Assembly (NCBI GenBank): GCA_030949565.1
Contig: JAUZSK010000014.1
Coordinates: forward strand, 1-64,000
Direction: 5' to 3'
Length of the DNA: 64,000 nucleotides
Source: Enterobacterales bacterium
GTDB taxonomy: Bacteria; Pseudomonadota; Gammaproteobacteria; Enterobacterales; Kangiellaceae
Shown: positions 52,645 to 63,036 of the stretch, piece after piece
How positions within the stretch are numbered: position 1 is the stretch's first letter
Layout: each line of letters opens with the position of its first letter
Notes under the pieces: model-generated
What the model saw: only the letters and a program-made list of their open reading frames with translations
The model's database searches: none
What the model was told of the DNA's origin: nothing
Program-made: the position numbers and the translations under genes

Positions 52645-52860
52645 TTAGTAAAGACGTTTACGCTTGATTGAATCGCGAGAAACCTGCTTAAGGTGACGCT
52701 TAACTGCAGCGGCTTTCTTACGCTTACGAACTGATGTTGGCTTTTCGTAATGTTCGCGTTGACGAACTTCTGCAAGAACTCCGGCTTTTTCGCAAGAGCG
52801 CTTAAAGCGACGTAAAGCGATATCAAAAGGTTCGTTATCTTTAACTTTCACTGCTGGCAT
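52645..52860 (-). CDS. rpsU: 30S ribosomal protein S21
   Basis: 71 residues ([20 protein letters not shown]... ending SIKRKRLY). The shorter start at 52860 is chosen over an in-frame ATG 27 bases upstream because it gives the exact family length. Small basic protein of the 30S platform, needed for initiation near the anti-Shine-Dalgarno. First gene of rpsU-yqeY-dnaG-rpoD. Confidence 0.97.
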   Translation of the reverse strand: MPAVKVKDNEPFDIALRRFKRSCEKAGVLAEVRQREHYEKPTSVRKRKKAAAVKRHLKQVSRDSIKRKRLY

Positions 52861-52957
52861 TGAATCTATCCTAGCTAATATTGGCACTTTTTGCCTTGTG
52901 TAGGCCTGTGCGACTTAAATAATGGTTGAAAAATCGTCACTATTGACGAGGGCGCAG

Positions 52958-52986
52958 ATTCTACAGCCTTTTGCTCCCTGATGCAA
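52958..52986 (-). promoter_or_regulatory. Sigma-70 promoter for rpsU operon
   Basis: On the minus strand TTGCAT and TAGAAT are spaced 17 bases apart. Predicted start about 52951, about 90 bases upstream of the rpsU ATG. Confidence 0.5.
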
Positions 52987-53037
52987 AGAAAAATAACACA
53001 AAAAGCCGTGTAAGATTCAATTATTTTTGATTAGTTT

Positions 53038-53066
53038 TTGGTTGTTCATGCCGCTCAGGGTATGAT
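53038..53066 (+). promoter_or_regulatory. Sigma-70 promoter for tsaD
   Basis: TTGGTT and TATGAT are spaced 17 bases apart, with a start expected near 53073, about 60 bases before the tsaD ATG. Divergent from the rpsU promoter. Confidence 0.45.
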
Positions 53067-53132
53067 GTGCCGTAAATTAAGGGGATCACCTAAACAATGA
53101 ACACTTAGTACAGGGTATTAATTAGAGATAAG

Positions 53133-54164
53133 ATGACAAAAATATTAGGTATTGAAACTTCCTGTGATGAAACAGGAATCGCGATTTATGATGAAAATCA
53201 AGGTATTATAGCACATCAACTATATTCTCAGGTTGAGTTGCATAGTGAGTATGGTGGTGTGGTTCCAGAATTGGCTTCGCGCGACCATGTGAGAAAAATT
53301 GTACCTTTAGTTCGTGGCGCGTTGCAGCAGGCCGGCATCCAGCCATCGGAATTATCAGCTATTGCTTATACACAAGGACCTGGTTTAATCGGCGCGCTTT
53401 TAGTGGGTGCTACCATGGGACAATCTCTGGCTTATGCTTGGAAGTTACCCTCTATTGGGGTACACCATCTTGAGGGACATTTACTGGCTCCAATGCTTGA
53501 AGCCGACAAACCAGTATTTCCTTTTTTAGCCTTGCTAGTTTCCGGCGGACATACCATGTTGGTCGATGTTATCGGATTAGGGGAGTATCAAATTATTGGT
53601 GAGTCGGTGGACGATGCTGCCGGTGAAGCTTTTGATAAAACTGCAAAAATTATGGGGTTAGCTTATCCCGGAGGCCCTAGACTAGCTCAATTAGCTGAAA
53701 AAGGCGGCGATGATCTGGTTCGTTTTCCACGACCTATGACTGATAGACCTGGTTTAGACTTTAGTTTTAGTGGTTTAAAAACCTTTGCCGCAAATCAATT
53801 TAGCGCCTGTGACAAAAGCGAACAAGCCAAAGCCAATATCGCTAAGTCCTTCCAACAAGCCGTCATCGATACCCTATCCATTAAGTGCAAGCGAGCCATT
53901 AAGCAAACCGGGCATCAAGCTCTGGTGGTATCCGGCGGAGTGAGTGCCAATCTCTACCTGCGTGAAAAATTAGCTCAGTTAATGCAAAGTATTGGCGGTA
54001 AGGTCTACTATCCTAGACATGAGTATTGTACCGATAATGGCGCCATGATTGCCTATGCCGGTTATTGTCATTTTAAAGCCGAGCAGCCTAAACCTGCTAA
54101 GCAACACCCTATTAAGGTGCATCCTCGCTGGCCATTATCAGAAGCTTTTAAAAACACTGAATGA
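53133..54164 (+). CDS. tsaD: tRNA N6-threonylcarbamoyladenosine synthase subunit TsaD
   Basis: A 343-residue ASKHA-fold enzyme that transfers threonylcarbamoyl to A37 of ANN-decoding tRNAs, with TsaB/TsaE. Motifs: [15 protein letters not shown] at the N-terminus, [12 protein letters not shown] (metal His), [36 protein letters not shown], and [14 protein letters not shown]. Length equals E. coli (337). Convergent with plsY by 11 bases. Confidence 0.97.
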   Translation: MTKILGIETSCDETGIAIYDENQGIIAHQLYSQVELHSEYGGVVPELASRDHVRKIVPLVRGALQQAGIQPSELSAIAYTQGPGLIGALLVGATMGQSLAYAWKLPSIGVHHLEGHLLAPMLEADKPVFPFLALLVSGGHTMLVDVIGLGEYQIIGESVDDAAGEAFDKTAKIMGLAYPGGPRLAQLAEKGGDDLVRFPRPMTDRPGLDFSFSGLKTFAANQFSACDKSEQAKANIAKSFQQAVIDTLSIKCKRAIKQTGHQALVVSGGVSANLYLREKLAQLMQSIGGKVYYPRHEYCTDNGAMIAYAGYCHFKAEQPKPAKQHPIKVHPRWPLSEAFKNTE

Positions 54165-54175
54165 TTATGGGTATC

Positions 54176-54769
54176 CTATTGATTGGCAATTAGGGGCTCT
54201 TTTCCCTGTAGCAGGTTTGCGATATTGGTGCGGTGTCTAATCATGACCACGGCAGACAGTGCGCAAAGCGCGACAAATAATTCGGGCTTAAAATAATACC
54301 CGAAAAAGGGTATGACAAGGCTAGTAAACAGCGATGCAATGGAAGAACGGCCTGAAATGTAGGCGGCGAGTAGCCAACTACCAATAGTGAGTATGGCAAA
54401 AGATGAAATCACTAGACTGACCACGGTCACCATGCTGGCAACACCTTTACCACCTCGAAACGAAAAATAAAGGGGAAAGCAATGGCCAATGACGGCCATA
54501 ACACCAACCCAAAGACTTGCTTCGCGGCCATAACCTAATTTATAAACAAGCACCATTGGTAACGCCGTTTTTAGAAAGTCGCCAAACAAGGTTAGAAAGC
54601 CTAACCAGCGACCGGCAATTCGATGAATATTGGTGGCACCAGGATTACCAGAACCTTGGGTTCTAGGATCGGGCAGTTTAAAGAGTCGGCAGAGGATGAT
54701 AGCCGATGAAATAGAACCAGCTAAATAGCCAAAAACCAAGCTAAAAATAAAAAAAGAGTCGATATTCAC
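54176..54769 (-). CDS. plsY: Glycerol-3-phosphate acyltransferase PlsY
   Basis: A 197-residue inner-membrane enzyme that acylates glycerol-3-phosphate from acyl-phosphate. Five hydrophobic segments. Motifs: GYLAGSISSAIILCRLF, GSGNPGATNIHR (conserved motif 1), SFRGGKGVASM (motif 2), and RHRTNIANLLQGKEP at the C-terminus. Lies between tsaD and folB, a common gammaproteobacterial order. Confidence 0.96.
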   Translation of the reverse strand: MNIDSFFIFSLVFGYLAGSISSAIILCRLFKLPDPRTQGSGNPGATNIHRIAGRWLGFLTLFGDFLKTALPMVLVYKLGYGREASLWVGVMAVIGHCFPLYFSFRGGKGVASMVTVVSLVISSFAILTIGSWLLAAYISGRSSIASLFTSLVIPFFGYYFKPELFVALCALSAVVMIRHRTNIANLLQGKEPLIANQ

Positions 54770-54874
54770 GGTTTCAAATCAATGCTTAATCCTAGGATGA
54801 TAGCTTTCTATTGTAAATCATCCTCGATACAAATAGTATGGTGAATATTGACCTAAATTAACAAAGGAAAAGCA

Positions 54875-55228
54875 GTGGATATTATTTTTATTCGCGATTT
54901 AGAGGTTGAAACGGTGATCGGCGTGTTCGATTGGGAACGAAAAATCAAGCAAAAGCTTATTTTTAATATTGAAATGGCAACTGACATCCGTCAAGCGGCC
55001 AAATCGGATGATTTAAATCACACAGTTGATTATAATGCGATTTCTAAGCAGGTTAAATCTCTCGCTGAAGCCTCTAGTTATCAATTAATTGAAGCTTTAG
55101 CGGAAGCCGTAGCAAACCTCATTATGCAAGATTTCTGTGTTCGGTGGCTCAGTATTCAGTTGGATAAGCCCGCTGCGATCCCATTTGCCCAAAGTGTTGG
55201 CGTAAAAATAGAAAGAGGGCAGCGGTAG
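54875..55228 (+). CDS. folB: Dihydroneopterin aldolase
   Basis: A 117-residue enzyme of folate synthesis. Motifs: IFIRDLEVETVIGVFDWER, TVDYNAISKQVKSLAEASSY, LIEALAEAVANLIM with catalytic Glu/Lys positions, and LDKPAAIPFAQSVGV. Stop TAG shares its last base with the GTG start of folK. Confidence 0.96.
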   Translation: MDIIFIRDLEVETVIGVFDWERKIKQKLIFNIEMATDIRQAAKSDDLNHTVDYNAISKQVKSLAEASSYQLIEALAEAVANLIMQDFCVRWLSIQLDKPAAIPFAQSVGVKIERGQR

Positions 55229-55827
55229 TGAGCCTAACCAATGAGTTAAGCCAAGCTAAGGTGGTTATAGGGATCGGCAGTAATATCGATCCCGAAAATA
55301 ATATCCTCAAGGCAAGGCAAGTACTCCAAGAGGCATTTCCATCCATTGTATTTTCATCCTTGTTTAAATGTCAGGCAATCGGTTTTAGCGGTGATGATTT
55401 TATCAATCTAGTGGCCTATTTTGAGCTAGGTGATATTTTAACATTGAGTAGCAAAACATCCACTTTGAATAATCAGCCAATAGACATGGACCATAGCTGT
55501 GAGCAACAAATGGTGGGTTTATTGTCCAAACTGTTGAAATCAATCGAGAGCTCACTGGGGCGAAAAAAAGAGCTTCAAAAATTTAGTGCACGCTGTATAG
55601 ATATAGACATTTTACTCTTAGCGGATGCCTGCATCTCCCAACCAGTCAAACTACCTAGGGATGAAATTTTGGACAATGCCTATGTTTTATGGCCACTTGC
55701 GGAGTTATTGCCGCAGATGAAACATCCAGAAAAACAACAGACTTTTGCCAAGTTATGGCAACAATTTGATTGTTCTAAGCAGAAAATAAACCTTTATGAA
55801 TCGCCTTCTTTCAAAAGTGGGGCTTGA
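55228..55827 (+). CDS. folK: 2-amino-4-hydroxy-6-hydroxymethyldihydropteridine pyrophosphokinase
   Basis: A 199-residue HPPK, GTG start overlapping the folB stop by one base. Motifs: VVIGIGSNIDPENNILKARQ, GDDFINLVAYFEL, and SARCIDIDILLLAD with the metal Asp pair. There is an insert of about 30 residues (LTLSSKTSTLNNQPIDMDHS) between the substrate loop and the SSLGRKKELQKF helix that is absent from the 159-residue E. coli enzyme. Makes the substrate for dihydropteroate synthase. Confidence 0.93.
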   Translation: MSLTNELSQAKVVIGIGSNIDPENNILKARQVLQEAFPSIVFSSLFKCQAIGFSGDDFINLVAYFELGDILTLSSKTSTLNNQPIDMDHSCEQQMVGLLSKLLKSIESSLGRKKELQKFSARCIDIDILLLADACISQPVKLPRDEILDNAYVLWPLAELLPQMKHPEKQQTFAKLWQQFDCSKQKINLYESPSFKSGA

Positions 55828-55830
55828 AAG

Positions 55831-57083
55831 ATGACAAATATAAAACCGATTTCTAAAAACAGCCTAAAAATTCCCTTCAAACGTCTCTAATCGAGCAATT
55901 TGAGTTATCACCTGAAGCGCTCGCATTAAGTGAGGCGTTACTGAATCAAATAATTAAGGCTATTGAACAGAATAATGGTTTTATCAGTTTTGCTGATTTT
56001 ATGAATCGAGCGCTTTATACGCCAGCGCTGGGTTATTATCAAAATACCTCGTACAAAATTGGCAGCAAAGGTGACTTTATCACCGCGCCAGAACTTGGTC
56101 CTTACTTTGCCTACGCCATTGGTAACAGTCTCGCTGATTTTTTTAATAGCCGTGACAATTCGGCGACAACTAACAATATTTTAGAAATTGGTGCTGGCAG
56201 TGGTGCGCTGGCATTTGATTTATTGCAACGGCTGGATCAACTCGGGGCATTGCCTGAACGCTATTTCATACTAGAGCCATCAGCTGAATTGCAAGCCCGT
56301 CAGCTAACGCGAATAAAGGGCTTGCCATCAACGCTCGCCGAACGAGTTGAATGGTTAACCGATTTACCGCAGAATTTTAATGGTGTTATGTTAGCCAATG
56401 AAGTGGTAGATGCTATTGCTTGTGAGCGCATAAAGCTAATTGATCAGCAATGGCGTCAGCTAGGCGTGGGTGCTAAAGAGGGGCGACTGGTGGAGCTTGA
56501 AGGAGAGGTTATTCAACAAACCAAACTTCCGACCTATTTGCAGTCATTAGACACTCAAACGCTGACAGATATGGGCTATATAGAAGGCTACCACACTGAA
56601 TTCAGGCCACGAATAGCAGGCTGGATTAAAAGTCTGTCACAGAGCCTTTGTCAAGGAGCGATTGTGTTAATTGACTATGGTTACAACCAGTCAGACTTTT
56701 ATCATCCACAGCGTCATCAAGGTAGTTTAAAATGCTTTATTCAACACCATAGCCATGATGATCCTTATTCATTACTGGGGCTACAGGATATTACGGCTCA
56801 TGTGGATTTTAGCCATATAGCGGAGGTTGCCGCTCAGCTAGGTTTAAGCTTGGATGGATTTACCAGTCAGGCAGGATTTTTACTTGAAAACGGTGTCACT
56901 GAATTAGCGCCACAGAAAAGTGATGGCGGTATAGAACAGTCTGTTTATCGGCAAAGTCAGCAGTTACAAAAATTGCTATTGCCCGGCCAAATGGGAGAGG
57001 TCATTAAGGTGATGCAACTTGGTAAAAATCTATCGAAATCAATTAAAGGTTTTAGCTTGCAAGATCACCGATATAAGTTATAG
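55831..57083 (+). CDS. SAM-dependent methyltransferase, COG1565 (MidA/NDUFAF7-like), one apparent frameshift
   Basis: An ATG at 55831 opens a short frame (MTNIKPISKNSLKIP) that runs into the main frame at about 55876 if one base is missing there. The joined product has 417 residues and supplies the normal N-terminal helix (SLIEQFELSPEALALSEALL) before FADFMNRALYTPALGYYQNT. Motifs: GDFITAPELGPYFAYAIGN, SAM loop ILEIGAGSGALAFDLL, MLANEVVDAI, and IVLIDYGYNQSDFYHPQRHQ. Mitochondrial NDUFAF7 methylates a complex I arginine; bacterial targets are unknown. Starts three bases after folK. Confidence 0.85.
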
Positions 57084-57198
57084 TAAGGCGTTTTTGCTGC
57101 TAGCGGATGGATCGGCAGAGCATGATCTTTTCAGGACGATATAAGAGTTTATTGTAAACAAGAATAATTTTTAACCGTTTGATATGGGGCATAACCTG

Positions 57199-57459
57199 AT
57201 GCGACAAAAATTGATACCTTTCCTACCATTTTTAGCTTTTATGCCAAATGCTTACGCGGCTGAAATGTTTGCTTGGAAAAGCTACTTAGCGGTAATCATG
57301 CTAGTTGCCTTGGGTATTGCTATCAAACTGACCTTGAATAATCCAAAGGCCGAATCAAGAGCCGCTAAAATTTTGTTAACGGGCCTCTATTTTTGGGTGA
57401 TTACCTTCGCGGAGCTTATTCTATTGGCTCTAATTTACCATTTTACTCAAACTCAATAG
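57199..57459 (+). CDS. Small membrane protein, unknown function
   Basis: 86 residues from ATG 57199 (an in-frame ATG at 57184 is equally possible; GGGGC eight bases before 57199 favours the later). Signal-like helix (KLIPFLPFLAFMPNAYA), then two helices (YLAVIMLVALGIAIKLTL, LTGLYFWVITFAELILLALI). No charged or catalytic motif. Family not recognised. Sits between the methyltransferase gene and uppP on the same strand. Confidence 0.6.
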   Translation: MRQKLIPFLPFLAFMPNAYAAEMFAWKSYLAVIMLVALGIAIKLTLNNPKAESRAAKILLTGLYFWVITFAELILLALIYHFTQTQ

Positions 57460-57539
57460 TTGAGGCGCTGTTAGTTAGCCTAGCTTGTTGACCGTTTTTG
57501 ACCACTTACCGATTCGTTGCTTGAGGAGTTTGATAAAAT

Positions 57540-58351
57540 ATGGATTGGATTCAAGTCATTTTGTTGGCTATTTTACAAGGCCTCACCGAGTTTTTACCGA
57601 TTTCGAGTTCAGCCCATCTAATATTACCCTCACAATTGTTGGGATGGGTCGAGCAAGGCTTAGCGTTTGATGTTGCGCTGCATATTGGTTCTCTTACTGC
57701 TGTATTGATTTATTTTAGAACACAGGTAGCGGAAATGATAAGGGCTTGGTTCGCCTGGGTTTTTAAAGGTCAAAAATCTGCCGAAGGGCGATTAGCTTGG
57801 GCGGTTATTTGGGGTACTTTTCCGGTCGGTATTGCGGGTATTATTTTCAGTTATTTCGATGTGGTCGAAAGTTACTTGAGAACCACTCAGGTGATTGCCG
57901 CTACCACCATTATTTTTGCCTTAGTCTTGTGGTGGGCAGACAATCGAGCAAAGGAACAAAGAGATGAAAATAGCCTAACCAGCAAAGATATTCTATTTGT
58001 CGGTTGTGCACAAGCCTTAGCCCTAGTCCCGGGTACTTCTCGCTCTGGTATAACTATGACTGCCGCTTTGATTCTTGGTCTTACGCGCTCAGCGGCGGCA
58101 AGATATTCCTTCCTGCTATCGATTCCCGCCATTATCCTTCCGGTGGTCTAAAATCCTACCAACTCTGGTCAGAATCAGCACCGGTTGATTGGAACCTATT
58201 GCTTGTTGGAGCGTTGGTATCAGCCGTTGCGGCAATATCATGTATCCATATTTTTCTGATTTTATTGGATAGAATTGGTTTTAAACCTTTTATTTTTTAT
58301 CGCCTAGCACTCGGTGTGGCTTTGATAGTTTTTATCTATATGAAAAGCTAG
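57540..58351 (+). CDS. uppP: Undecaprenyl-diphosphatase UppP, one apparent frameshift
   Basis: An integral membrane enzyme that recycles undecaprenyl pyrophosphate for peptidoglycan. The N-terminal part has ILQGLTEFLPISSSAHL; the catalytic PGTSRSGIT motif follows near residue 175. The frame breaks at about 58139 (...IPAII|L then SGGLKSYQLW); one base missing in CCTTCCGG. Correction gives 270 residues, close to E. coli 273, with the last helices intact. Probably a sequence error. Confidence 0.93.
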
Positions 58352-58448
58352 CGATTATAAAAAAAAGTAATATCGTTACACAAACCCTTACTTTTATTAG
58401 GGAATTGCGCTACTCTAGGCAAAAATTTCACTAGTAAAAGGGGTTAAA

Positions 58449-59684
58449 ATGGAAGCTAATAATATACTAATCATTGGTGGCGGGGCAGCTGGAATAAGTG
58501 TTGCCGCTAGTCTTCAACGCCATTCATCCGGTAAAAAATTATCAATTACTATCGTTGATCCTGCCGATACACATTATTATCAACCGGCATTCACCATTGT
58601 TGGCGGCGGTGTATATTCCTTTGATAAAACTCATCGCCCCATGAAAAGCTTGATCCCTAATGGGGTGACCTTGGTGTCTAAGGCCGCAACAAAAATCGAC
58701 CCAGATAATAATCAAGTGACCTTAGATGATGGTGAAACACTGGATTATGATTATCTGGTGGTTTGTCCAGGACTCGTATTAGATTGGGATGCGATTGAAG
58801 GTGCTAAGGAGGCTTTGGGCAAAAATGGAGTATGCTCTAACTACTCGCCTGACTATGTTCGTTATACTTGGGAAACTTTACAAACGCTGCAATCAGGTAG
58901 TAAGGCTGTCTTCACTCAAGCCCCCATGCCGTTTAAGTGCCCAGGTGCGCCACAAAAAATAGCCTATTTAACGGCTGACTATTTACGCGGTAAAGGCATT
59001 TTGGAACAGTGTGATGTGACCTTTGCCAATCCAGGACCGGGCATGTTTGGTGTGGCTTATTTTGCTAAACAGTTGGACAAGGTCATTGAGGGCTATGGCA
59101 TTCATAAAAAGATGCTGCATAAATTAATTAAGGTCGATGGCGATAATAAAAAGGCCACTTTTGAAGTAGTTGATGGTGATGATAAGGGTAAAGTGGTTGA
59201 AATGGAGTTTGATATGCTGCATATCACGCCCCATCAAAAAACCCCAGATTTCTTACATGGCTCTCCAATTACCAATGAGGGTGGTTGGGTTGAAGTCGAT
59301 CAAGAGTCAATGCAGCATATAAAATACCCTAATATATTCTCACTGGGTGATGCTTGTTCAACACCTAATTCAAAAACAGCTGCTGCAATACGGAAGCAAG
59401 TACCAACGGTAGTGGCCAATATTAATCATGTGATTGATGGCCAAGAGATTGAAAAATCCTATTATGGTTATGGTTCGTGCCCATTGACGACCGCACGTGG
59501 CAAAGTTTTAATGGCAGAGTTTATCTATGGTGGCAAGGTTACACCGACTCTACCTTTCTTTACCACACCCTATAAATCGACTTGGCTGATGTGGATAAGT
59601 AAAACCATTGGATTACCATTGCTTTATTGGAGTTATATGCTTAAAGGCCATCATAAGTTCTTTGAGCACTTCGATGGATTATGA
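58449..59684 (+). CDS. sqr: Sulfide:quinone oxidoreductase (SQR), FAD-dependent
   Basis: A 411-residue flavoprotein of the pyridine-nucleotide-disulfide fold. FAD loop IIGGGAAGISVAASLQR; quinone-site region DTHYYQPAFTIVGGG; redox cysteine in PFKCPGAPQKIAYLTADYL; C-terminal FAD loop NIFSLGDACSTPNSKTAAAIR, then YGYGSCPLTTARGKVLMAEF and a membrane-associated tail with STWLMWISKTIGLPLLYW. It oxidises sulfide to sulfane sulfur and passes electrons to ubiquinone at the inner membrane. SQR type II by the KCPGAP motif. A terminator follows; no sulfur-dioxygenase gene is adjacent. Confidence 0.9.
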   Translation: MEANNILIIGGGAAGISVAASLQRHSSGKKLSITIVDPADTHYYQPAFTIVGGGVYSFDKTHRPMKSLIPNGVTLVSKAATKIDPDNNQVTLDDGETLDYDYLVVCPGLVLDWDAIEGAKEALGKNGVCSNYSPDYVRYTWETLQTLQSGSKAVFTQAPMPFKCPGAPQKIAYLTADYLRGKGILEQCDVTFANPGPGMFGVAYFAKQLDKVIEGYGIHKKMLHKLIKVDGDNKKATFEVVDGDDKGKVVEMEFDMLHITPHQKTPDFLHGSPITNEGGWVEVDQESMQHIKYPNIFSLGDACSTPNSKTAAAIRKQVPTVVANINHVIDGQEIEKSYYGYGSCPLTTARGKVLMAEFIYGGKVTPTLPFFTTPYKSTWLMWISKTIGLPLLYWSYMLKGHHKFFEHFDGL

Positions 59685-59721
59685 CGCCAAAGATTAACTC
59701 TACATCCGATATAGAAACCGA

Positions 59722-59753
59722 AAAGGGCCATCAATTATTGATAGCCCTTTTTT
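59722..59753. terminator. Bidirectional terminator between sqr and cca
   Basis: AAAGGGC...GCCCTTT with an inner ATCAAT/ATTGAT stem, A-run on the left and T-run on the right. It ends both sqr and, on the other strand, cca. Confidence 0.88.
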
Positions 59754-59779
59754 ATTGTGAGGATTAAATGGCGCATTGG

Positions 59780-61030
59780 CTACTGAGCCAGCTGAGCAAG
59801 CCTATTTTCGAGTTGCTTCAAATAAATCTTTACTTGCGTGACTCGGCTTTGATGAATTTTTTCACCTATTTGTGCCCCCTGTATACCCTGTGAGATGAAC
59901 TCTCGACTGGTTACTTTTAGACATAGTTGAAATAAGTCTCTCAATATTTGTCCTTGAGGATAATCTCGATCTTCAAATCCGGTCCTGCCGCGGTAATCGG
60001 CTTCACAGCAACGAATAAATTGTTCAAATCTTTCGGGTTTACGAAAGGCATCGGTTTTTTCCATTAGCTTAACAATGGTTGTGGGTTTAAGCTGTTCTAT
60101 TTTATGTAGATGCAAATGAAATTCACTTACAATTTTGGCCAGTTGCCTAAAGGTTGTGGGTACTTTAAGTCTGTGACAAAGCGTTTCAATGATCGCTATT
60201 CCATTTTTTTCATGCCCTTTGTGGCTCGGCCACTCAGACATTGGCGTGACGCCTTTGCCGAGATCATGACAAACCGCTGCAAATCGGGTGGCTGATTCAT
60301 AACTCAATTTGGCTGCTTGCTCTAGTACCATCATGGTATGGACCCCTGTATCGATTTCTGGGTGCCACTTGGCTGGGTTGGGGATCCCCCAAAGGCAATC
60401 GATTTCGGCAAACCAATCGGTTAAGGCACTACAATCTTTAAGTGTTTGGAAATAGATCTGGGGTGACCTTTCGGTCATGGCTCTTTGGGTTTCGGTCCAA
60501 ACTCTGTCAGCGCTAATGCTTGTCAGTTCGCCGGTTTTAGCTAATTGGGTCATTAATTCAAGCGTTTCGTCTGCAATACTAAAACCAAGGTGATGATAAC
60601 GTGCCGCGAAACGGGCAACCCTTAAAATACGCAGCGGATCTTCCGCGAAGGCGGGAGACACATGGCGCAATAGCTTGGCTTCTAAATCCGCTTGGCCGCC
60701 ATAGGGATCAATGATTTGACCACTGTCATCCATTGCCATGGCATTGATGGTCAGATCGCGGCGCAAAAGGTCTTGCTCTAAAGTGATCTTGTCTGTGCTA
60801 TCAATTGTAAAACCATGATAACCTTGGGAGACCTTCCTTTCTTGACGCGCGAGAGCATATTCTTCACCGGTTTGAGGATGAAGAAACACAGGGAAATCTT
60901 TGCCGACCTGTTTGTATCCTTTGGCTAGCATGGCTTCAACCGAAGATCCGACCACCACCCAGTCATTTTCACTGGTTGGATAATTTAGCTGCTGATCTCT
61001 TACTGCGCCGCCGACTAAAAATATCTGCAT
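59780..61030 (-). CDS. cca: CCA-adding tRNA nucleotidyltransferase with HD domain
   Basis: A 416-residue enzyme that adds or repairs the 3' CCA of tRNA. Class II nucleotidyltransferase head: FLVGGAVRDQQL, ENDWVVVG (the catalytic Asp pair), RRDLTINAMAMDD, EDPLRILRVARFAARY. HD phosphohydrolase domain from about residue 225 (HPEIDTGVHTMMVL, AVCHDLGKG, HKGHE). Length equals E. coli Cca (412). Confidence 0.96.
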   Translation of the reverse strand: MQIFLVGGAVRDQQLNYPTSENDWVVVGSSVEAMLAKGYKQVGKDFPVFLHPQTGEEYALARQERKVSQGYHGFTIDSTDKITLEQDLLRRDLTINAMAMDDSGQIIDPYGGQADLEAKLLRHVSPAFAEDPLRILRVARFAARYHHLGFSIADETLELMTQLAKTGELTSISADRVWTETQRAMTERSPQIYFQTLKDCSALTDWFAEIDCLWGIPNPAKWHPEIDTGVHTMMVLEQAAKLSYESATRFAAVCHDLGKGVTPMSEWPSHKGHEKNGIAIIETLCHRLKVPTTFRQLAKIVSEFHLHLHKIEQLKPTTIVKLMEKTDAFRKPERFEQFIRCCEADYRGRTGFEDRDYPQGQILRDLFQLCLKVTSREFISQGIQGAQIGEKIHQSRVTQVKIYLKQLENRLAQLAQ

Positions 61031-61250
61031 GGTTTAAGGGTCTTTTCACACTTCGAATAAACCCTATCTTAGCATATCTATTGTATCTACCGGAAAGATG
61101 AAAGCTTATATTTGGTTTTTTAGCAGAAATTACGTTGGCTTAGGTCTTGACTTGGATGACCCTTGTCGCTCATTATGTTCTTTTACGAGAGATCCAACAT
61201 TTATCAGCCTTTCAAATTGGCAAACGAGACAATATTTAGTAAATAGACCT

Positions 61251-62940
61251 ATGTATTTAGAGCATTTTTCACTTAACGAACGTCCCTTTTCTATTTCGCC
61301 CGATCCGCGATTTCTCTTTATGAGCAATCGTTATCGAGAGGCGCTGGCACATTTAACCTATGGGGTTGAAGATGGCGGCGGGTTTGTATTGCTTACCGGA
61401 GAAGTTGGCACCGGAAAAACCACCGTTTGCCGCTGTTTGCTACAACAATTACCCGATAAAACGCGTTTAGCTTTTGTGCTTAACCCTAAACTCAATTCAT
61501 TGGAGCTTTTAGCCACCATCTGCGATGAACTAGGAATTGACTATCCCGAAAACTGTCAAAGTCTTAAGATATTAACTGACCGATTAAGTGATTATTTAGT
61601 GCAATGTTTCGACCAGGGCTTAAGTGTCGTGGTGATGATTGACGAAGCGCAAAATATTGATACAGAAGTCTTAGAGCAAATCCGATTATTGACTAACCTT
61701 GAGACTAATCAAAAGAAATTATTGCAGATTATTTTAGTCGGTCAGCCTGAATTACAAGAAAAACTAGCTCGGCGAGATCTACGCCAGTTGGCGCAGCGTA
61801 TTACCGCTCGATATCATCTAAGGCCGCTTAACTTAAAAGAAACCATCGCTTACGTGCTGCATCGTATTCGTATTGCAGGAACAAAAAAACCTTTGTTTAG
61901 TCGTTCAGCGGTTGAGCTTTTACATCAAAAAACTAATGGTATCCCGCGTTTGATTAACACCATTTGTGATAGAGCTTTGGTTGCGGCGGCTAGTCGAAAT
62001 AAATTGGCCGTTGATCAGAAATTAATGCGAGAAGCGATTGCCGATGTGATCGGCGCACCCGATTTTAAATCTCCCGTGAGACAACCGAATCAATGGCGAA
62101 AAAAATGCTCTTATGGCGATGCTTTTATTGTTAGTGCTGGGTTTTGTATACTGGCTAGGACAACAATCGGCAGAAAATAAAAGTCCAAATGAACCTCAAT
62201 CAAAACTAGGAATTATTGTAAAAGATCCGCAGACGCAAGGGTCTGCCGCGGAACAGTCTATTGCTGATTTGCAACCGAAACAAACAACAAGATTAGCGCT
62301 CAAACCGCAACTCACATCAAATGTTTCTCTGACCGAACGCATGTTAGGTAATGAGCGTTGGGATAGTAACGGACATTGGTCAATGATCGCTTTATTGTCT
62401 TTATGGCAATTAGACTATTCTCCGCTAAATGATGGGCAAGCTTGTGATTACGCAGCTAACTATGGCTTACGCTGTCATCAAGCTAAGGCTAATTGGCAAC
62501 AGCTTAGAGAATTCAACCGTCCCGCCATTTTAAAATTTTCAGCCGGTTTACAAGGGGAGTTTTGGGGGACTTTGATTAAATTAAAAGGCAGCAATGCTGA
62601 ACTTAAATTTGGTGATAGAAGTATCACTCTTGGATTGGATGAGTTGTCGACTCTGTGGACTGGTGATTACCAAATTCTTTGGCAGGCTCCGCAAGGTTAT
62701 CAAGGTGATATCTTGTTAGGGCAAAAAGGTGAGGCTGTAAAATGGCTATCAGAAAAATTGAAAATTTTACTGAATCCTAGTTTAGAAATTAGCGAACATT
62801 TTGAACAAAATTTATTAGTCAGTTTAAGCCAGTATCAAAAACAAAGAAATATTCAATCGGATGGTATTGCCGGTATTCAAACCATTTTAACCATAAACGG
62901 GGAAACTCTTGATGGCATTCCCTTATTAGTCGACTATTAA
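61251..62940 (+). CDS. exeA: ExeA/GspA AAA ATPase with transmembrane segment and C-terminal peptidoglycan-binding region, one apparent frameshift
   Basis: Starts at ATG 61251 (MYLEHFSLNERPFSISPDPR); an ORF start 51 codons upstream is not conserved. Walker A LLTGEVGTGKTTVCR, Walker B VVMIDEAQNID, arginine finger region QRITARYHLRPL (domain about 1-280). Poly-A run 62099-62105 needs one A less; the joined product, 562 residues, then has the single membrane helix (MLLLLVLGFVYWLGQQ), a C39-peptidase-like fold (HWSMIALLSLWQLDYS...) and a PG-binding domain at the end (GQKGEAVKWLSEKLKILLNP...GIAGIQTILTI). It remodels peptidoglycan for secretin assembly with GspB. Confidence 0.9.
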
Positions 62941-63036
62941 TTCTGTCGCTACATAGCTAAGCAGGGTGGCTAGCGAGTTGTTTTTATTAGGGGTTTAAAC
63001 ATTGCATACAAATATTTTAATAGGTGACGAAAATTT

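Noticed and set aside
61098-61250. Longer ExeA start
   Set aside because: The 51 extra codons have no family resemblance and the conserved MYLEHFSLNERPF start follows.
62100-62940. Second half of exeA as a separate gene
   Set aside because: Removing one A from the seven-A run joins it in frame to the ATPase, giving the usual ATPase-TM-PG-binding architecture.
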